Shown in pieces: positions 1 through 9,052 of a stretch of DNA of 64,000 bases. Numbering within the stretch: the stretch's first letter is position 1; each line of letters starts with the position of its first letter. The stretch is from Collinsella tanakaei YIT 12063 (GTDB lineage: Bacteria; Actinomycetota; Coriobacteriia; Coriobacteriales; Coriobacteriaceae). The notes beneath the pieces are model-generated. The model saw only the letters and a program-made list of their open reading frames with translations. It searched no databases and was not told the DNA's origin. A program made the translations under genes and the position numbers. The stretch is taken from NCBI RefSeq assembly GCF_000225705.1, contig NZ_JH126467.1, positions 560,153 through 624,152 on the forward strand, written 5' to 3'.

Positions 1-132
1 AAGTGCAACCGCCGCCTGCAGGACAGGCGCGACGCCATGTCGCAGGCGGGAAAGAGGCCCTGCGTGGCGAACTGCGCGACGGCCCGCGAGATGGCCTGCT
101 GGGTCTGGGCGATAGCGCTCATGGTCCGGTAG
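1..132 (+). CDS. IS110-family transposase, C-terminal end (cut by window edge)
   Basis: The frame is open from the first base and stops with TAG at 130-132, giving about 43 residues. The end contains VANCATAREMACWVWAIA, which matches the conserved C-terminal region (VANCATARELAxWxWxLA) of actinobacterial IS110-type DEDD transposases, the recombinases that use a bridge RNA to choose donor and target. The catalytic N-terminal half lies outside the window, so I cannot tell whether the gene is intact. The long non-coding tract that follows fits the right end of the element. The identification rests on this one motif and the context. Confidence 0.65.
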   Translation, partial: KCNRRLQDRRDAMSQAGKRPCVANCATAREMACWVWAIALMVR

Positions 133-445
133 CGCCCGCGGCGAGATAGGAGTCCGACCCCGGGGCGCGCCGCGCTCGAGGCCGTTGGGAGGCCATTCCA
201 GTTCCTTTTTCTGGGCAGCGGGGGACCGCCACGCCCGCCACGAGACTGCGATGAAGCCGGAGGCCCCCAGCCGTAGCAACGAAATGCGGTTCCGACCCGC
301 GGATATTAGAGTGCCGAACGTGCGTCGAGCAGACACGCCCTCAAGCGGCGCGTCCCCCGGGTGAAGATAGGTCGTCCCCGCCCCCCGCGGTAGCTCCCCG
401 GGGGCGGGGACGTTTTGCCACTTGACAATGTTCAACTCATATTAA
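133..445 (+). mobile_element. Non-coding right end of the IS110-type element, candidate bridge-RNA region
   Basis: About 310 bases follow the transposase stop without a credible gene. They are rich in short GC-rich stems, contain a strong hairpin (373-412) with a T-run, and end near TTGACA (422-427) followed by TCAACTCATAT. In the IS110 family, bridge RNA is encoded in a non-coding end, and a -35 box near the right end can join a -10 box in the left end when the element circularises. The TTGACA has no -10 box at a proper distance inside the window, which fits such a half-promoter. The outer boundary, placed near 441-445, is an estimate. Confidence 0.45.
373..416 (+). terminator. Rho-independent terminator-like hairpin in the IS end
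   Basis: A 13-bp GC-rich perfect stem (373-385 with 400-412) around a 14-base loop is followed by TTTT at 413-416. It reads on the plus strand, in the same direction as the transposase. It could end the transposase message or form part of the guide RNA. Confidence 0.6.
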
Positions 446-574
446 AAACCCAGGTCGATAGAGCCACCCTTATGGAACAATGCTATCAACCCGGGTCCCG
501 CCCGCTATTCACAGTTGCACGCCCCATTGACGCACGATTTGCGATTGAATGCCTTCTTTGTGCTCCTTTTCCGC

Positions 575-819
575 GATGGTATACCGAAGACAACGGGCTC
601 GGAGACGCCGCAGAGCGCCGGAGCGACAGCCATCTTGCCAAGGGATTTGCAGCGCTCGCTCTTGGCCACGAAGAGCATACACGGCACAAGGCCGATGATG
701 CCGCCGGAGCCGCCGAGCTGGACGAAAGTGAACCACCAGGCGTTCGTGAGGATGTTGGGCAGCGCGGTCGCGCCGGCTGCGAACGCATCGAGCTTCTCAA
801 GCGCGGCGGCCAAGCACAC
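575..819 (-). pseudogene. Fragment of a PTS sugar permease EIIC subunit
   Basis: Read leftwards, about 80 residues resemble the central part of lactose/cellobiose-type PTS EIIC proteins. They include WFTFVQLGGSGG, a hydrophobic stretch, and a segment ending EPVVFGIP, the region with the conserved Glu of sugar binding. A stop codon lies just upstream (820-822), and the homology ends abruptly after FGIP, where a different sequence takes over. Complete EIIC proteins are above 400 residues, so this is a remnant. It lies beside the IS110 end and an ROK remnant, which suggests that a sugar-uptake locus was broken here. The frame stays open to 505, but the last part does not look like EIIC. Confidence 0.6.
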
Positions 820-825
820 TCAAGG

Positions 826-857
826 GCCGGACCTTCAGGCTGCCGGACCTTCAGGCT
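826..857. repeat. Tandem duplication of a 16-bp unit
   Basis: The unit GCCGGACCTTCAGGCT occurs twice head to tail at 826-841 and 842-857. It sits between the PTS fragment and the end of the TauE-like gene, at what looks like a rearrangement scar. Confidence 0.8.
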
Positions 858-877
858 TCCAAGTCTTTAAGCGCACA

Positions 878-1675
878 TCACAAAATCGCAAACCGAGCGA
901 AGTTGTAAAGACTGATCGCAATGATCAGCAACAACGCGAAAACATACAGGCGATCGATGGTGGAGCTGTCCATCCGCTTCGACAACTTGCGACCCACCAC
1001 GGAGCCCATGACGGCCATAAGGCACATACCGACAAGCACGATAAGGGAAAAATCGGGCACGCTGCCGCTGACGAGGGTATAGACAAGGCTCGCCGTCTGC
1101 GAAAACGCGATGATGAACAGGGAGGCCTGAGCCGCCGTCTTGCTTTCCATGGAGAAGAAGAACACCAGGATGGCCAAGTTGAACGGTCCGCCGCCGATAC
1201 CGAGGAACGACCAGCAGGCACCGGCAAAAATACCGGCAAGGGCCTGCGGAGCGGCACCACGAAGCTCAACGCCGGCGATACGGTCTTTGTTGAGGGTGTA
1301 TATGAGAACAAGCACGGAGAAGACGATGAGCACCGCCGCCTGTGCCGCACCCACAAGATCGGCGTTGGGAAGAACGGCAATCATTTGGTTGAAGGCGACC
1401 TTGCCCGCCACACCGCCCACCGCGGAGCCGACAGCGATGGGCATCAAGGACCGCGAGTCGATTGACGACGATCGCGTACACGCATTTTGGACGAGCGTGG
1501 ACAGCGACATGACCAGCACCGAGACGCTCGACAGGAAGCTTACCGCGCCGACGCCCATCACACCCATCGCATCAACGACCGGTTTGATGATCACCCCGCC
1601 GCCGATTCCGCACAGAGGGCCAAGCAGCGAGGCCAGAAAACAAACTATGAACACCGCGACGAAACGCACGTCCAC
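878..1675 (-). CDS. TauE/SafE-family sulfite/anion permease
   Basis: This is a multi-spanning membrane protein of about 265 residues and some eight hydrophobic helices. It has two similar halves, each with a glycine-rich signature (GPLCGIGGGVIIKP and SFLGIGGGPFNLA), as expected of the TauE/SafE (formerly DUF81) family. Members export or import sulfite, sulfoacetate or related small organic anions; the substrate here cannot be read from sequence. The frame is open to 1765, but a GAGAGG ribosome site precedes a GTG at 1675, so I prefer that start; an ATG at 1693 is the alternative. It appears intact although both neighbours are gene fragments. Confidence 0.75.
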   Translation of the reverse strand: MDVRFVAVFIVCFLASLLGPLCGIGGGVIIKPVVDAMGVMGVGAVSFLSSVSVLVMSLSTLVQNACTRSSSIDSRSLMPIAVGSAVGGVAGKVAFNQMIAVLPNADLVGAAQAAVLIVFSVLVLIYTLNKDRIAGVELRGAAPQALAGIFAGACWSFLGIGGGPFNLAILVFFFSMESKTAAQASLFIIAFSQTASLVYTLVSGSVPDFSLIVLVGMCLMAVMGSVVGRKLSKRMDSSTIDRLYVFALLLIIAISLYNFARFAIL

Positions 1676-1778
1676 AACGCACCTCTCAAACATATACGAA
1701 CATTTTGAACAAAAAAGAACAGTAATCTGATAATACCACGTTCGAATCTGTGACACAGAGCTCATGGAGGCACTCTAG

Positions 1779-1922
1779 AGGCGGATGGACGTCGCGCTCT
1801 CGGGCGTCACGGGCCCGCTCGACGGCTTCCCGACGCCCAACATGGTCGTCGCCCAGCTCGGAAACGACGCTAACCTGTACGGCGCCGTTCAAGGGGCGAT
1901 GAAACTTATATCGATTGCATAA
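1779..1922 (+). pseudogene. C-terminal remnant of an ROK-family protein
   Basis: The plus strand from 1779 to the TAA at 1920-1922 encodes about 47 residues ending MVVAQLGNDANLYGAVQGAMKL. This matches the end of ROK-family sugar kinases and repressors, where a (L/G)xxAxLxGA segment closes the ATPase fold. An in-frame TAG at 1776-1778 and the missing N-terminal 250 or more residues show that it is a remnant. With the PTS fragment 1 kb away it suggests a lost carbohydrate operon. Confidence 0.6.
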
Positions 1923-1946
1923 TTACTAACGATATTAACTACAGCA

Positions 1947-1980
1947 ACGCCGCCCCAAAATCGCAAATTCGGGGCGGCGT
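1947..1980 (-). terminator. Hairpin terminator downstream of clpX
   Basis: A 10-bp stem (1947-1956 with 1971-1980) lies 26 bases past the clpX stop. The run of T is poor, so termination may be partial. Confidence 0.55.
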
Positions 1981-2006
1981 CATGCTGGTAAATGCAATGG
2001 CAAGGG

Positions 2007-3419
2007 CTAGTCGAGATCGATATCGGAACCCTTGTAAACGCGACGGGGCTGCTCTTCACCGCGGGCCGCGGCGGCGGTGACAACCACCTTGGCGACATTC
2101 TGCTCGCTAGGCAGGTCGAACATAGTCTGCTGCAGCAGTTCCTCGCAGATGGAACGAAGACCGCGGGCTCCCGTCTTGCGGGACAGCGCCTTGGCAGCGA
2201 TCTCATGCAGGGCCTCGGGCTCGAACTCGAGCTCGCAGCCCTCCAGCTGGAACATGCGACGATACTGCTTGGTGATCGCGTTGCGCGGACCGGTGAGGAT
2301 CTGAACCAAGTCATCCTCGTCCAAAGCCTGGGTCTGGGTGATGACCGGCGTACGGCCGATGAACTCGGGGATCATGCCAAACGCGTTGAGATCCTGCGGA
2401 AGCACCTGGCGAAGCAGGTCGTTCTCGTCGGCGGAGGTGGGGCCGGCGATCTCGGAGTTGAAGCCGACGCCTTTGTTGCCCACACGGTCGGAGACGATCT
2501 TGTCCAAGCCAACAAAAGCACCGCCGCAGATGAACAGAATATTGGTGGTGTCGATCTGCAGAAGCTCCTGCTGAGGGTGCTTGCGGCCGCCGGTGGGGGG
2601 AACGCTCGCGACAGTGCCCTCGAGGATCTTCAAGAGCGCCTGCTGCACGCCCTCGCCGGAGACGTCGCGCGTGATGGAGAGGTTTTCCGCCTTGCGAGCA
2701 ATCTTGTCGATCTCGTCCACGTAGATGATGCCAATCTGCGCGCGGCCGATGTCACCGTCCGCGGCGTTGATAAGCTTGAGCAGGATGTTCTCAACGTCCT
2801 CACCAACGTAGCCCGCCTCGGTCAGCGCCGTGGCGTCGGCAATCGCGAAGGGCACCTCGAGGATGCGAGCGAGCGTCTGCGCCAGCAGGGTCTTGCCGGT
2901 ACCGGTGGGACCAAGAAGCAAGATGTTGCTCTTGGCGAGCTCCACTCCCTCGAGATCGTCCGCATCGTTGGCATGCTTGCCAAGCGAGCTGAACGAAGAG
3001 GCATCAGTCTGAGCGGTGGAACCTTCCAAAACGCGACGGTAGTGGTTGTAGACGGCAACGGACATGGCGCGCTTGGCGTCTTCCTGGCCCATGACGTATT
3101 GGGAAAGCTCGTCATAGATCTCATGCGGCGTGGGCACGCGGCGGATGAGGCTGGATGCGACCTCGGAAGTGGAGGGATCATCTTCCTCGACTTCGAACTC
3201 GCCCATTGCGTCCTGTATGGGCGGCATGCCGTAGGAAGCAGCCATGAAATCCTGTGCCAGCGACTCCTCGAGAATCTCAGAGCATGCGGCAACGCATTCA
3301 TCGCAGATAAAGGTATTGGAGGGACCCTTTACCAGCTTGCGGACTTGATCTTGCGTCTTACCGCAGAAGGAGCAGCGGACGACGCCGTGATCATGCGTAT
3401 CGTGATTATCGGAAGGCAT
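2007..3419 (-). CDS. clpX: ATP-dependent Clp protease ATP-binding subunit ClpX
   Basis: ClpX is the AAA+ unfoldase that recognises tagged proteins, unfolds them and threads them into the ClpP chamber. This 470-residue protein has the N-terminal zinc-binding domain with Cys16, Cys19, Cys39 and Cys42, a Walker A motif GPTGTGKT at 170-177, the GYVG pore loop near 205, a Walker B motif IIYVDEIDK near 233, and the C-terminal small AAA domain. The ATG at 3419 lies two bases after the clpP stop (TAAGCATG), so translation is coupled to clpP. An acidic insert follows the zinc finger, a region that varies between species. The identification is secure. Confidence 0.97.
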   Translation of the reverse strand: MPSDNHDTHDHGVVRCSFCGKTQDQVRKLVKGPSNTFICDECVAACSEILEESLAQDFMAASYGMPPIQDAMGEFEVEEDDPSTSEVASSLIRRVPTPHEIYDELSQYVMGQEDAKRAMSVAVYNHYRRVLEGSTAQTDASSFSSLGKHANDADDLEGVELAKSNILLLGPTGTGKTLLAQTLARILEVPFAIADATALTEAGYVGEDVENILLKLINAADGDIGRAQIGIIYVDEIDKIARKAENLSITRDVSGEGVQQALLKILEGTVASVPPTGGRKHPQQELLQIDTTNILFICGGAFVGLDKIVSDRVGNKGVGFNSEIAGPTSADENDLLRQVLPQDLNAFGMIPEFIGRTPVITQTQALDEDDLVQILTGPRNAITKQYRRMFQLEGCELEFEPEALHEIAAKALSRKTGARGLRSICEELLQQTMFDLPSEQNVAKVVVTAAAARGEEQPRRVYKGSDIDLD

Positions 3420-3421
3420 GC

Positions 3422-4045
3422 TTAATTGCTCTCTTTCGCAGCTTCGACGCGGGAGGAAACGATGCGGTCGACCAGACCGTACTCGAGCGCGGCCTGAGCA
3501 CGCATATAGTTATCGCGCTCGGTGTCGGCCTGAACCTTCTCGAAAGGCTGACCGGTGGCGTCGGAAAGAATCTTGTTGAGCGTGGCGCGGGTCTCGCGAA
3601 TCTCGCGCGCTGCGATCTCGATCTCGGTCTGCTGGCCCTGGGCACCGCCGCTGGGCTGATGAATCATGACGATGGAGTTGGGCAGGCAGAAGCGCTTGCC
3701 CTTGGCACCGCTTGCAAGCAGCACAGCGGCCATGGAAGCAGCCATGCCGACGCAGATGGTGGAGACCTGGGGCTTAATGTAGTTCATGGTGTCCAGGATG
3801 GCCAGGCCAGAGTAGACCTCTCCACCAGGGGAGTTGATGTACAGCGAGATGTCCTTCTCGGCATCCTGGCTCTCAAGATGAAGCAGCTGCGCGATGACCA
3901 GGTTGGCGGTCACGGAGTTGATCTCTTCACCAAGGAAGATGATGCGGTCGTTGAGCAAGCGCGAGTAGATATCGTAGCTGCGCTCACCGCGAGGGGTTTG
4001 CTCGATGACGTACGGAACGAGCGCGGAGTCGATGCGTGAAACCAT
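3422..4045 (-). CDS. clpP: ATP-dependent Clp protease proteolytic subunit ClpP
   Basis: ClpP is the serine peptidase that forms the two-ring degradation chamber for ClpX. The catalytic triad is visible as Ser104 in GMAASMA, His129 in MIHQP and Asp178. The frame extends 15 bases further to an ATG at 4060, but those codons contain the ribosome site AAAGGAGAGGGC, so the ATG at 4045 (207 residues) is the better start. The gene is the first of a clpP-clpX pair and lies downstream of tig, the usual chaperone-protease order. A hairpin and an inverted repeat occupy the 150 bases in front of it. Confidence 0.96.
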   Translation of the reverse strand: MVSRIDSALVPYVIEQTPRGERSYDIYSRLLNDRIIFLGEEINSVTANLVIAQLLHLESQDAEKDISLYINSPGGEVYSGLAILDTMNYIKPQVSTICVGMAASMAAVLLASGAKGKRFCLPNSIVMIHQPSGGAQGQQTEIEIAAREIRETRATLNKILSDATGQPFEKVQADTERDNYMRAQAALEYGLVDRIVSSRVEAAKESN

Positions 4046-4076
4046 GCCCTCTCCTTTCATTCAGCGTTACATAGAC

Positions 4077-4172
4077 GTACGGTGCACGACCGCGCATGCG
4101 CGCTATGAGTCGTTGCACCGTACGAAACTGATCCGGTGTTACCCGGTATATTACTCTACCCTCGAAGAGGGT
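4077..4172 (-). promoter_or_regulatory. clpP leader: long hairpin and an upstream inverted repeat
   Basis: The tig-clpP gap holds two structures. One is a 14-bp stem (4077-4090 with 4109-4123, one bulge) about 30 bases before the clpP start. The other is a perfect repeat ACCCTC-GAA-GAGGGT at 4158-4172. The hairpin has no good T-run, so it is more likely a leader structure or processing signal than a full terminator. The repeat could be an operator for a protease regulator. It does not match the CtsR or ClgR consensus as I know them. Confidence 0.35.
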
Positions 4173-4192
4173 GTGCGAGTCGGTTGATATCC

Positions 4193-5476
4193 CTACTGGG
4201 CGGCACGCTCGGCGTACTCGTCAACCTCGGTAACCTTAGCGGTCTCGACCAGCCAGTCGACGGCCTTGGAACGACGGATGGAGTCGCGGACGGCAGGCAT
4301 GCGGCCCTCAGCAACAAAGGCGGCCTTGGAAGCCTCGACGTCCTCGACGCCGGCGCTCTTGAACTCCTCGTCGATGTCCTCGTCGGTGACCTCGAGCTTG
4401 AGCTCGCGGGCCAGGGCGTCGAGGGCGAGGGACTCGCGAGCGACGTCGTCAGCCTGCTGGTGCAGGTCGGCGATGAACGCCTCGGAGGTCAGGCCGTTGG
4501 CGGACAGCCAGGCGTCCAGGGTCATGCCACGAGCGGAGAGGTTCTGCAGGAAGTTCTGACCCAGCTCGGAGAAGACGGACTGCTCGTAGTCCTCGTCAAC
4601 CTTGTCGAGCTCGAGACGCTCGGCCAGCTTGGCGACAACGCGGTTCTCCTTGAGAGCGGGAAGCTTGGAGGACTTGTCAGCCTCGACCTCGAGCTTGATA
4701 GCGTCGCGCATGGCGTCGATGCTGTCGAAGCTGAAGGACTCCTTGACAAACTCATCGGTCAGCTCAGGGACCTTACGCTCCTTGACGGACTTGAGGGTGA
4801 CCTTGATAGTAGCCTCCTCAGCGCCCTCGGGGGTCCAGGAGATCTCCTTCTCGTCGCCGACGTTCATGCCCAGGACGGCCTCGGTGAACTCTGCGGGCAT
4901 GGACTGGGAGTCCATAGCGAACATGCGACCCTCGCCGGCGATGGCCTCGGCGTTCTTAACGTTCTCGACATCCATGGTGATGTAGTCGGAAGCCTCGACG
5001 GCGCGCTCGACGTCCTCGAAGGTTGCGTGATAGCCCATGAGCATGTCGACCTGGGAGTCAATCTCAGCCTCGGTGACCTCTGCAGGGGGCATCTCGATCT
5101 CGACGGCGTCATAAGAAGTCAGGACGACGGAGGGACGGAGGGTGAACTCGACGGAATAGGTGTAGTCCTCACCGTCGCGGCAAAGATCGATGTTCTCGTA
5201 GTTGCCCTCCTTGACAGGGACGATGTCGAGCTCGTTGAGAACGTTGGCCTCGTTGGAGCCGATCAGCTCGTTGGTGGCCTGAGCGAGAACGGCCTCGCTG
5301 CCCAGCATGCTGTCGATGACGGGACGAGGGGCCTTGCCGGGGCGGAAACCCGGGAAACGGTACTGCTTGGCAGCAGCCTTGTAGGCCTTCTTGATGGTGG
5401 CATCAACGTCGGCAGCGGGAATGGTGACCGTAGCGGTAAGCTTGGCGTCCTTCACGTCAGAAGCAGAGATGTTCAA
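4193..5476 (-). CDS. tig: Trigger factor (ribosome-associated chaperone and prolyl isomerase)
   Basis: Trigger factor binds the ribosomal exit tunnel and shields nascent chains. The 427-residue protein carries the ribosome-docking signature GFRPGKAP at residues 43-50, a central FKBP-like prolyl isomerase domain with a degenerate core (about 150-240), and a long helical C-terminal domain. The start is a TTG at 5474-5476, supported by a strong GAGGAGG ribosome site at 5481-5487; no ATG lies in the right place. The gene is followed by clpP-clpX in the same direction and preceded by a tRNA-Leu gene. Confidence 0.95.
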   Translation of the reverse strand: MNISASDVKDAKLTATVTIPAADVDATIKKAYKAAAKQYRFPGFRPGKAPRPVIDSMLGSEAVLAQATNELIGSNEANVLNELDIVPVKEGNYENIDLCRDGEDYTYSVEFTLRPSVVLTSYDAVEIEMPPAEVTEAEIDSQVDMLMGYHATFEDVERAVEASDYITMDVENVKNAEAIAGEGRMFAMDSQSMPAEFTEAVLGMNVGDEKEISWTPEGAEEATIKVTLKSVKERKVPELTDEFVKESFSFDSIDAMRDAIKLEVEADKSSKLPALKENRVVAKLAERLELDKVDEDYEQSVFSELGQNFLQNLSARGMTLDAWLSANGLTSEAFIADLHQQADDVARESLALDALARELKLEVTDEDIDEEFKSAGVEDVEASKAAFVAEGRMPAVRDSIRRSKAVDWLVETAKVTEVDEYAERAAQ

Positions 5477-5552
5477 CGTTCCTCCTCAAATACCATCGGC
5501 TTAGATGGGGTGCCGATCAAACCCAGTTGACGATAAAACCAATGTTGTCAGA

Positions 5553-5636
5553 TGGTGCGGGCGAAAGGACTCGAACCTTCACGGGAATCCCACTGGAACC
5601 TAAACCCAGCGCGTCTACCAATTCCGCCACGCCCGC
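5553..5636 (-). tRNA. tRNA-Leu (anticodon TAG)
   Basis: Read leftwards, the sequence folds as a class II tRNA: acceptor stem GCGGGCG/CGCCCGC, the D-arm sequence TGGTAGACGC, an anticodon loop TTTAGGT with TAG in the centre, a short variable arm, the T-arm GGTTCGAGTCC and an encoded CCA (5553-5555). The length is 84 bases. It lies just upstream of tig on the same strand. Confidence 0.95.
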
Positions 5637-5670
5637 ATATATGACAGCAACTTTTGTATGATAGCAGATA

Positions 5671-5690
5671 CATGGGCATTATGACCCATG
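5671..5690. promoter_or_regulatory. Inverted repeat upstream of tRNA-Leu
   Basis: CATGGG (5671-5676) and CCCATG (5685-5690) form a perfect repeat with an 8-base spacer, in the divergent gap between tRNA-Leu and gldA. Its role is not known; it could be an operator or chance. Confidence 0.25.
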
Positions 5691-5797
5691 AACATAGAAT
5701 AGTGCCCGGGGCAGCACACGGTCCGTCCACAGATGAACGTAAATTTGATCCACATGCTACACCAAACAAGCCTTTTGCACCGCTCCCCTATCGGCGT

Positions 5798-5817
5798 TAT
5801 GAAAGATGCGTTTCATA
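5798..5817. promoter_or_regulatory. Inverted repeat TATGAAA-N6-TTTCATA upstream of gldA
   Basis: A perfect 7-bp inverted repeat (5798-5804 and 5811-5817) stands about 105 bases before the gldA start. A -10-like TACAAT lies at 5854-5859. The symmetry and AT-richness suit an operator for a dimeric regulator. No regulator gene is adjacent. Confidence 0.35.
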
Positions 5818-5920
5818 CATCGTCCAAATAAGCAGACTGGACCCGCTCGATCCTACAATCGCTCCAGCCTAAGAACTGGCTGAATGAGCTGCTAGCGACG
5901 GCAAGAGGAAAGAAGCTGTT

Positions 5921-7012
5921 ATGAAGCTACTGCGTGCAATGAGAGAACCTTTGAAATACGTTCAGGGAAAAGATGCGACGCTCCAATTCCACAATGAAAT
6001 GGGATACATGGGCCATCGCTGGCTGTTCATTTGCTCGCGCAGCGGGCACAGCGCTTGTCACGACAATATTGAGGCCAGTTTTGGCGATTCAGAAAACTAC
6101 CGCCGCTATGAAATCTTTGGCGGCATGTCAAACAATGGCGAGATAGCCAAGATGCAGGCAATTGTTAAGGACGATAAAATTGACGCCGTTGTTGCGGTGG
6201 GCGGCGGATCGGCTGTTGATACCGCAAAGGCCACGGCATACTACACCGGCAAGCGCGTTGTCATTATCCCTACGGTCGCCGCAACCGACGCTCCGTGCAC
6301 GGGGCTCTCCGTAATCTATAACGATGACGGAAGCTTTGATAAGTATCTGTTCTACCCGACCAATCCCGACGCCGTCATGGTTGACAGTACTGTTATCGCC
6401 AACGCGCCCACACGATTCCTCGTAGCCGGAATGGGAGACGCGCTGGGAACCTTCTTCGAAGGCCGCGCATCCATTCGCACGGAATCCCCAAGCCTTGAGG
6501 GAACCGGCATCACCCGCGCAGGCATGGCGCTGGCGGAACTTTGCTACAAAACGCTGCGAGACTATGGGTCCCAGGCGATTGCCGCCTGTAACGCCAACGT
6601 GGTGACCCCTGCGCTTGACGCCATTATCGAGGCAAACGTCTACCTCTCTGGTGTTGGCGCTGATAACGTCAACTGTGCCGCCGCGCACTCCTTCTACAAC
6701 GGTTTGACCGCTCTGGGCGGGCATAGCGCGCCCCATGGCTGCTGCGTCGCGTTTGGTACGTTGGTCCAGCTAACCCTGGAAGGCGCGACCAAAGAGGAGT
6801 TCGAAGACGTCCAGTCTTTCTGCCTAGAAGTGGGTCTCCCCGTTACCCTAGCAGAGCTTGGTGTCACCAACAACGACCAGGTGCGCACTATTGCAGAGAA
6901 TGCATGCGTACCGGGAGAGACGATTCACAATCTTGCTGGAGACGTTACGCCCGATGAGCTTTATGCCGCCATACTTGCAACTGACGCGTTGGGAAGGAGC
7001 GTTACAAAATAA
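5921..7012 (+). CDS. gldA: Glycerol dehydrogenase
   Basis: This 363-residue protein is a group III, zinc-type member of the iron-containing alcohol dehydrogenase superfamily and oxidises glycerol to dihydroxyacetone with NAD. The NAD-binding loop AVGGGSAVDTAK is at residues 92-103. The metal ligands known for bacterial GldA are all present: Asp173 in GMGDALG, His256 in AAAHSFYNG and His272 in GHSAPHG. An AGGAAAG ribosome site precedes the ATG at 5921. The gene stands alone: no dihydroxyacetone kinase adjoins it, and the next gene is convergent. Related 1,2-propanediol or hydroxyacetone activity is possible. Confidence 0.92.
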   Translation: MKLLRAMREPLKYVQGKDATLQFHNEMGYMGHRWLFICSRSGHSACHDNIEASFGDSENYRRYEIFGGMSNNGEIAKMQAIVKDDKIDAVVAVGGGSAVDTAKATAYYTGKRVVIIPTVAATDAPCTGLSVIYNDDGSFDKYLFYPTNPDAVMVDSTVIANAPTRFLVAGMGDALGTFFEGRASIRTESPSLEGTGITRAGMALAELCYKTLRDYGSQAIAACNANVVTPALDAIIEANVYLSGVGADNVNCAAAHSFYNGLTALGGHSAPHGCCVAFGTLVQLTLEGATKEEFEDVQSFCLEVGLPVTLAELGVTNNDQVRTIAENACVPGETIHNLAGDVTPDELYAAILATDALGRSVTK

Positions 7013-7051
7013 CAATCCACTAACGAGGAAGTCAGAATAGCAAGTAAATAA

Positions 7052-7079
7052 GGGCGTCCCCGACAAACCAAGGACGCCC
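7052..7079 (+). terminator. Bidirectional terminator between gldA and gdhA
   Basis: An 8-bp stem GGGCGTCC/GGACGCCC (7052-7059 with 7072-7079) lies between two convergent genes. T-rich tracts are modest on both sides (CTTTG rightwards, CTTATTT leftwards). Confidence 0.65.
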
Positions 7080-7116
7080 CTTTGATGAAGGCTATATCAA
7101 ATGACGAACGAATCGA

Positions 7117-8511
<1,395 letters not shown>

Positions 8512-8621
8512 TCAGCCATACGGCGTAACATGATAAAGCACGCGTAATGCTTTTACTCTGATGCATCAAGTTGAAACTACGCCGCAACATGTTGTTCATG
8601 TTTGCCAAAATAAGAAATCAT

Positions 8622-8650
8622 TTGCCTGTTTGGCGAGAAAGCTCTATACT
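8622..8650 (+). promoter_or_regulatory. Sigma-70-type promoter for the tRNA pair
   Basis: TTGCCT (8622-8627) and TATACT (8645-8650) are separated by exactly 17 bases, and the -10 box ends 16 bases before the tRNA-Pro gene. Confidence 0.75.
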
Positions 8651-8666
8651 GCCTCTTTGTGGACGT

Positions 8667-8743
8667 CGGGACGTGGCGCAGTTTGGTAGCGCGCCTGCTT
8701 TGGGAGCAGGATGTCGCAGGTTCAAATCCTGTCGTCCCGACCA
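8667..8743 (+). tRNA. tRNA-Pro (anticodon TGG)
   Basis: The cloverleaf has acceptor CGGGACG/CGTCCCG, the D-arm GCGCAGTTTGGTAGCGC, an anticodon stem-loop with TGG, the T-arm GCAGGTTCAAATCCTG and an encoded CCA at 8741-8743. The length is 77 bases. Confidence 0.96.
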
Positions 8744-8748
8744 TAGAC

Positions 8749-8822
8749 GCGGGCGTAGTTCAATGGTAGAACCCCAGCCTTCCAAGCTGATGACGCGGGT
8801 TCGATTCCCGTCGCCCGCTCCA
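8749..8822 (+). tRNA. tRNA-Gly (anticodon TCC)
   Basis: The cloverleaf has acceptor GCGGGCG/CGCCCGC, an anticodon loop CTTCCAA, the T-arm GCGGGTTCGATTCCCG and an encoded CCA at 8820-8822. It follows tRNA-Pro by five bases and is probably cotranscribed with it. Confidence 0.96.
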
Positions 8823-8832
8823 GACAGATTTG

Positions 8833-8871
8833 CAGGTCAGAGTGCTTAAAAGCTCTGGCCTGTTTTCTTTT
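8833..8871 (+). terminator. Terminator of the tRNA-Pro/tRNA-Gly unit
   Basis: A 10-bp stem (8833-8842 with 8853-8862, one G-U pair) is followed by TTTTCTTTT at 8863-8871. Confidence 0.85.
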
Positions 8872-8905
8872 GCGGAATCCATGCCATAAGCCTATGCATT
8901 CAATA

Positions 8906-9052
8906 TGCCGCCGACGCTTTACTCGCAATGCATCGGCGGCAGCATAGCGCGCTGATAGCAAGTTCGCCCCAGCCTACCGATATCAACCGTTTCACGCGCC
9001 GACCGAATACCGGTTATTATCTACCATTTGCACTCTTACCTTACATATGTAA
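8906..9052. other. Gene-free gap before the sialidase: hairpin and palindrome
   Basis: Between the tRNA terminator and the sialidase (about 300 bases) I see no gene. There is a 9-bp stem TGCCGCCGA/TCGGCGGCA (8906-8914 with 8933-8941) without a T-run, and a perfect 12-bp palindrome TTACATATGTAA at 9041-9052 that could be an operator. A weak promoter candidate is TTTTCA (9065-9070) with TACACT (9088-9093), spaced 17 bases. Confidence 0.3.

Noticed and set aside
422-443. TTGACA read as a complete promoter
   Set aside because: The nearest AT-rich hexamer is only about 11 bases away, too close for a -10 box; it is better read as the end of the IS element.
4136-5530. Long rightward frame (464 residues) opposite trigger factor
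   Set aside because: Its Gly/Leu/Val/Asp-rich composition is the usual third-position GC shadow of the real gene; similar shadows lie opposite clpX, gdhA, metY, ftsZ and the DUF1846 gene.
8722-8961. Leftward reading frame with GIEPASSAWKAGVLPLNYAR
   Set aside because: It is the antisense of the tRNA-Gly gene and a well-known false protein; the tRNA fold explains the sequence.
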